A model generated the notes under the pieces. It saw nothing but the letters and a program-made list of their open reading frames with translations. It had not been told where the DNA came from and searched no databases. Below, in pieces: positions 59,275 to 64,000 of a stretch of DNA of 64,000 bases. Location of the stretch: positions 6,758,001 to 6,822,000 of the forward strand of contig BTRK01000001.1 of the NCBI GenBank assembly GCA_036245805.1, read 5' to 3'. The stretch comes from Pristionchus mayeri (taxonomy: Eukaryota; Nematoda; Chromadorea; Rhabditida; Neodiplogasteridae). Every line of letters begins with the position of its first letter. Position 1 is the first letter of the stretch. The position numbers and the translations under genes are program-made.

Positions 59275-60515
59275 TTGGGGTGTCCGGAAAGTTCGTATAA
59301 TTTTTTGTTTTTATTTTTTATTCAATGCTTTACAATTCTCAGTGACCAATGTATGCCCCCTTCTTTCTCACTACCTCCCTCCAGCGATTGGGCAGGGTCT
59401 CGATTCATCTCTTCCAGAATGCGGGTTTCTTCGAGACCGCCCAGTTCACGAAAGCCCATACAACTTCATCTCGATTCTTGAACTTCTTTCCTTTGCAGAA
59501 GTCAGAAAGAGAGCGGAAGCAGTGGTAGTCGCATGGGGAGAAATCCGGGAATACGGTCGATGGGGAATCCTCTCGATCTTCAGCTCGTCCATTTTCTTCT
59601 GGGTCATCTTCGCTCGATGTGGGCGAGCATTGTCCATCAGAAGAAGAATTTTGCCCTGGTTCAGGAGTCTGGGAGGGACTCTGATCGCGACATCTTCCAG
59701 TTGTTCAGAGAAGAGGTCGGCATTGATGCTGGTGCCAGGGGCGAGGATCTCCCAGTAGATGGGACCGAGCACTGAGAAGAAGAAGCAGAGGAGTTCCTTC
59801 TTTCCGTGCTCTTCCTTCTTCGGGACGGGCGTGGGCTTCTCATCTGCATCCACCCATTGCAGTCTCCTCACAGGGTTATCGTACGTGATCCACTTCTCAT
59901 CTGTAGCGATGATGGAATTGACCCATCGAAGATTGTATCTACGATGGAGTAATTCCCGACAGACTTGAACACGATTTTTCAGCTGTTGGGGGGAGAGGTC
60001 ATGGGGAATCACTTGTGGGAGTTTCGGCTTCTTCCCAGATCGATGGAGGATATCGGACACCGTTGATCTGGGAGTACCAGTATCCTTCTTCAACTCACGC
60101 ACACTGGCTATGGGCTTGCGCTTCAGTGTGCGGAGAACGAGAGGCAGATCGAGGGAGGGAGGGCGTCCAGAGCGGGGTTGATCATCGAGACCAAACTCCC
60201 CTTTCTTGAAGCGGGAGAACCACTTATATCAGAAGGGTATGGAGGGGGCGTCAGCTCCTTCCGACTGGGCCAGGGCAGAGTGGGCCTCCTTCACGGATCG
60301 GCCAAGACGGTAGTAATGAAGTAAAACTGCTCGGAGGTAGAGATGGGAGTCCATCACAAGAATCAATGTAGCAACTAGGAGGCTGATTAAATCCTCTCAC
60401 TACTCAACGTCAGAATGATGCAATACATTGTTGACAAATAGATTGCGCAATCACTGCATTTGATTGCGAACTGACTTTTTTCCGAAGCATTATACGAACT
60501 TTCCGGACACCCCAA
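59275..60515 (-). mobile_element. mariner element, copy 2
   Basis: 1241 bp, inverted repeats as in copy 1, TA on both sides. It forms the outer part of the left arm of the large palindrome that fills the right end of the window. Confidence 0.95.
59339..60354 (-). pseudogene. mariner transposase, nonsense codon plus frameshift
   Basis: Same protein as copy 1 on the minus strand. The start codon is at 60354. Codon 42 is TGA (60229-60231) where copy 1 has Cys in FCYKW, and a one-base loss near the third catalytic Asp (cgtattcccggatttctccc) changes frame after PHRPYS. The central part, including TDEKW and LLLMDNARPH, is intact. Inactive. Confidence 0.92.
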
Positions 60516-60671
60516 TAATTTTAGAACTTCAGTTCTCCGACGTGGAATCCGTGTTTGGGTTGTCTCGCAGAAGGTTCTGCGTTCGTGAGTAAACCAACAG
60601 GGCAATTTTCTGAACTGGCGCTTCCTGTGGATTGCGGGTTGCAGGCAATGATTAACTTTGGGCAATGAGAA

Positions 60672-61665
60672 AGAGCTCGGGGGTTTAGCAAATCAATCGA
60701 TATGTGAAGACTGAACTCTGATATTCTCATTGTGCTCGAGTTTCCGGCTTCCCTGAATCAACCTATCATATCCTGATTACAAGGTTCGATTTCTTGATAT
60801 TGTATTCAACTTTGACGGCGAGAGTCCATCGAGAATGAGCTCGGGGGTTTAGCAAATAAATCGATATGTGAAGACTGAACTCTGAACATTCTCATTGTGC
60901 TCGAGTTTCCAGCTTCCCTGAATCAACCTGTCATATTTTGATTACAAGGGTCGATTCCGTGGCATTGTATTCAACTTTGACGGCGAGAGTCCATCAAGAA
61001 CGAGCTCGGGGGTTTAGCAAATCAATCGATATGTGAAGACTGAACTCTTATATTCTCATTGTGCTCGAGTTTCCGGCTTCCCTGAATCAACCTGTCATAT
61101 TCTGATTACAAGGTTCGATTCCGTGGCATTGTATTCAACTTTGACGGCGAGAGTCCATCGAGAAAGAGCTCGGGGGTTTAGCAAATAAATCGATATGTGA
61201 AGACTGAACTCTGAACATTCTCATTGTGCTCGAGTTTCCAGCTTCCCTGAATCAACCTGTCATATTTTGATTACAAGGTTCGATTCCGTGGCATTGTATT
61301 CAACTTTAACGGCGAGAGTCCATCAAGAATGAGCTCGGGGGTTTAGCAAATCAATCGATATGTTTAGACTGAACTCTGATATTCTCATTGTGCTCGAGTT
61401 TCCAGCTTCCCTGAATCAACCTGTCATATTCTGATTACAAGGTTCGATTCCGTGGCATTGTATTCAACTTTGACGGCGAGAGTCCATCGAGAAAGAGCTC
61501 GGGGGTTTAGCAAATAAATCGATATGTGAAGACTGAACTCTGATATTCTCATTGTGCTCGAGTTTCCGGCTTCCCTGAATCAACCTATCATATCCTGATT
61601 ACAAGGTTCGATTTCTTGACATTGTATTCAACTTTGACTGGGAGAGTCCATCGAGAATGAGCGCG
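60672..61665 (+). repeat. ~165-bp tandem repeat, left arm, 6 units
   Basis: Unit begins gagctcgggggtttagcaaa, contains gtgaagactgaactctgata, ctcgagtttccggcttccct and aaggttcgattccgtggcat, and ends ggcgagagtccatcgagaa. Two variants alternate (gatattctcatt / gaacattctcatt), suggesting a 330-bp dimer. Confidence 0.92.
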
Positions 61666-61674
61666 GGGTTTAAA

Positions 61675-61712
61675 AGTTGGAATGGGCGAAGCCCCATTCC
61701 AACTTTTTCGAA
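61675..61712. repeat. Short hairpin at the arm/minisatellite border
   Basis: aaagttggaatggg cgaa gccccattccaacttt, a nearly perfect stem with a 4-base loop; no counterpart at the other side of the minisatellite, so it breaks the symmetry. Confidence 0.8.
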
Positions 61713-61761
61713 TCGCCCGAGGCCTCACGAGCCTTTTACAACGTTTTAAGCAGGCTCTCAC

Positions 61762-62060
61762 GATTCTATGATTCTATGATTCTATGATTCTATGATTCTA
61801 TGATTCTATGATTCTATGATTCTATGGTTCTATGATTCTATGATTCTATGATTCTATGATTCTATGATTCTATGATTCTATGATTCTATGATTCTATGAT
61901 TCTATGGTTCTATGATTCTATGATTCTATGATTCTATGATTCTATGATTCTATGATTCTATGATTCTATGGTTCTATGATTCTATGATTCTATGATTCTA
62001 TGATTCTATGATTCTATGGTTCTATGATTCTATGATTCTATGATTCTATGATTCTATGAT
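61762..62060. repeat. 8-bp minisatellite at the palindrome centre
   Basis: About 37 copies of attctatg, with rare ggttctatg variants spaced irregularly. It forms the loop of the palindrome. Confidence 0.97.
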
Positions 62061-63050
62061 GCTGGAAACTCTCCCAGTCAAAGTTGAATACAATGTCAAG
62101 AAATCGAACCTTGTAATCCGGATATGATAGGTTGATTCAGGGAATCCGGAAACTCGAGCACAATGAGAATATCAGAGTTCAGTCTTCACATATCGATTGA
62201 TTTGCTAAGCCCCCGATCTCATTCTTGATGGACTCTCGCCGTCAAAGTTGAATACAATGCCACGGAATCGAAACTTGTAATCAAAATATGACAGGTTGAT
62301 TCAGGGAAGCTGGAAACTCGAGCACAATGAGAATGTTCAGAGTTCAGTCTTCACATATCGATTTATTTGCTAAACCCCCGAGCTCATTCTCGATGGACTC
62401 TCGCCGTCAAAGTTGAATACAATATCAAGAAATCGAACCTTGTAATCAGGATATGATAGGTTGATTCAGGGAAGCCGGAAACTCGAGCACAATGAGAATA
62501 TCAGAGTTCAGTCTTCACATATCGATTGATTTGCTAAACCCCCGAGCTCTTTCTCGATGGACTCTCGCCGTCAAAGTTGAATACAATGCCACGGAATCGA
62601 ACCTTGTAATCAGAATATGACAGGTTGATTCAGGGAAGCCGGAAACTCGAGCACAATGAGAATATCAGAGTTCAGTCTTCACATATCGATTGATTTGCTA
62701 AACCCCCGAGCTCGTTCTTGATGGACTCTCGCCGTCAAAGTTGAATACAATGCCACGGAATCGACCCTTGTAATCAAAATATGACAGGTTGATTCAGGGA
62801 AGCTGGAAACTCGAGCACAATGAGAATGTTCAGAGTTCAGTCTTCACATATCGATTTATTTGCTAAACCCCCGAGCTCATTCTCGATGGACTCTCGCCGT
62901 CAAAGTTGAATACAATATCAAGAAATCGAACCTTGTAATCAGGATATGATAGGTTGATTCAGGGAAGCCGGAAACTCGAGCACAATGAGAATATCAGAGT
63001 TCAGTCTTCACATATCGATTGATTTGCTAAACCCCCGAGCTCTTTCTCAT
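62061..63050 (-). repeat. ~165-bp tandem repeat, right arm, 6 units
   Basis: Reverse-complement counterpart of 60672-61665. Order of variants mirrors the left arm except near the centre, where one unit differs (ctaagcccccgatctcattc). Confidence 0.92.
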
Positions 63051-63199
63051 TGCCCAAAGTTAATCATTGCCTGCAACCCGCAATCCACAGGAAGCGCCAG
63101 TTCAGAAAATTGCCCTGTTGGTTTACTCACGAACGCAGAACCTTCTGCGAGACAACCCAAACACGGATTCCACGTCGGAGAACTGAAGTTCTAAAATTA

Positions 63200-64000
63200 T
63201 TGGGGTGTCCGGAAAGTTCGTATAATGCTTCGGAAAAAAGTCAGTTCGCAATCAAATGCAGTGATTGCGCAATCTATTTGTCAACAATGTATTGCATCAT
63301 TCTGACGTTGAGTAGTGAGAGGATTTAATCAGCCTCCTAGTTGCTACATTGATTCTTGTGATGGACTCCCATCTCTACCTCCGAGCAGTTTTACTTCATT
63401 ACTACCGTCTTGGCCGATCCGTGAAGGAGGCCCACTCTGCCCTGGCCCAGTCGGAAGGAGCTGACGCCCCCTCCATACCCTTCTGATATAAGTGGTTCTC
63501 CCGCTTCAAGAAAGGGGAGTTTGGTCTCGATGATCAACCCCGCTCTGGACGCCCTCCCTCCCTCGATCTGCCTCTCGTTCTCCGCACACTGAAGCGCAAG
63601 CCCATAGCCAGTGTGCGTGAGTTGAAGAAGGATACTGGTACTCCCAGATCAACGGTGTCCGATATCCTCCATCGATCTGGGAAGAAGCCGAAACTCCCAC
63701 AAGTGATTCCCCATGACCTCTCCCCCCAACAGCTGAAAAATCGTGTTCAAGTCTGTCGGGAATTACTCCATCGTAGATACAATCTTCGATGGGTCAATTC
63801 CATCATCGCTACAGATGAGAAGTGGATCACGTACGATAACCCTGTGAGGAGACTGCAATGGGTGGATGCAGATGAGAAGCCCACGCCCGTCCCGAAGAAG
63901 GAAGAGCACGGAAAGAAGGAACTCCTCTGCTTCTTCTTCTCAGTGCTCGGTCCCATCTACTGGGAGATCCTCGCCCCTGGCACCAGCATCAATGCCGACC
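63200..64000 (+). mobile_element. mariner element, copy 3 (cut by window edge)
   Basis: Left inverted repeat ttggggtgtccggaaagttc after TA; about 800 bp visible. In the visible part it matches copy 2 without a difference I could find, and both differ from copy 1 at shared positions. Confidence 0.93.
63361..64000 (+). pseudogene. mariner transposase, nonsense codon, 3' end outside window
   Basis: Same protein as copies 1 and 2. TGA at codon 42 (63484-63486), identical to copy 2. The first catalytic Asp (TDEKW) is present; the other two lie beyond the window. The gcccctggc site that is frameshifted in copy 1 is intact. Confidence 0.9.

Larger units (their letters stand above)
60518..63197. repeat. 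Palindrome between mariner copies 2 and 3
   Basis: Left arm 60518 to about 61735, right arm about 62060 to 63197, complementary in their outer 150 bp (attttagaacttcagttctc and partner) and in the repeated units inside. Together with the two mariners the symmetrical structure covers 59275 to beyond 64000; its mirror end would fall about 440 bp past the window. Confidence 0.9.

Noticed and set aside
60672..61665. tRNA genes in the 165-bp repeats because of ggttcgattcc
   Set aside because: No acceptor stem, D arm or anticodon arm can be formed around the B-box-like string.

Overview
The window looks like nuclear DNA of a nematode, probably a rhabditid or diplogastrid relative. The evidence is short introns with gt...(t)ttcag borders, a tandem pair of nematode-type nuclear hormone receptor genes, a secreted C-type lectin/vWA/C-type lectin gene, a nematode-type class 3 lipase, mariner (DD34D) copies and Helitron-type elements. 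I cannot name the species from sequence alone. No rRNA, tRNA, CRISPR array or bacterial operon was found.

Genes lie mostly in the first 18 kb. Two paralogous nuclear hormone receptor genes run left to right (135-1448, cut at its 5' side by the window edge or by decay; 3220-5902, complete, about 404 aa). An orphan last exon of a lipase follows on the minus strand (6757-6888). A 14-exon gene for a secreted CTLD-vWA-CTLD protein (8780-12343, about 528 aa) comes next, and then a class 3 lipase on the minus strand (16561-18003) whose 5' part I cannot find. From 18 kb on only broken genes are visible: a piece of the methionine synthase activation domain (50981-51325), three mariner transposase copies, an unidentified C-terminal exon pair (54250-54522), and scattered fragments of a decayed gene family.

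The rest is dominated by foldback (inverted-repeat) DNA, in total about 25 kb or 40 percent of the window. Perfect or near-perfect palindromes of 0.2 to 7.7 kb sit at 7.0-8.0, 12.4-16.3 (two abutting), 20.3-21.6, 28.6-30.2 (two sharing an end), 37.7-41.4 (a chain), 43.2-50.9, 55.4-57.1 and 59.3 to the right window edge. Several are nested, so the intact arm of one palindrome records the empty site of an element inserted in the other arm.

The most interesting structure is a 3.79-kb Helitron-like element at 44467-48256. It starts with TC, ends with a GC-rich palindrome finishing in CTGG, and sits exactly between A and T in one arm of the 43.2-50.9 kb palindrome; the other arm keeps the uninterrupted site at 49584/49585. 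Its cargo is entirely satellite: a 120-bp tandem array, a 39-bp tandem array, and 2.7 kb of GA-rich repeat that itself has a ~1.25-kb higher-order period. A second locus at about 31.29-33.53 kb has the same four parts in the same order and the same 3' hairpin, so this looks like a mobile carrier of composite satellite DNA. The 120-bp satellite shares its core with the arms of the foldback at 28.9-30.2 kb.
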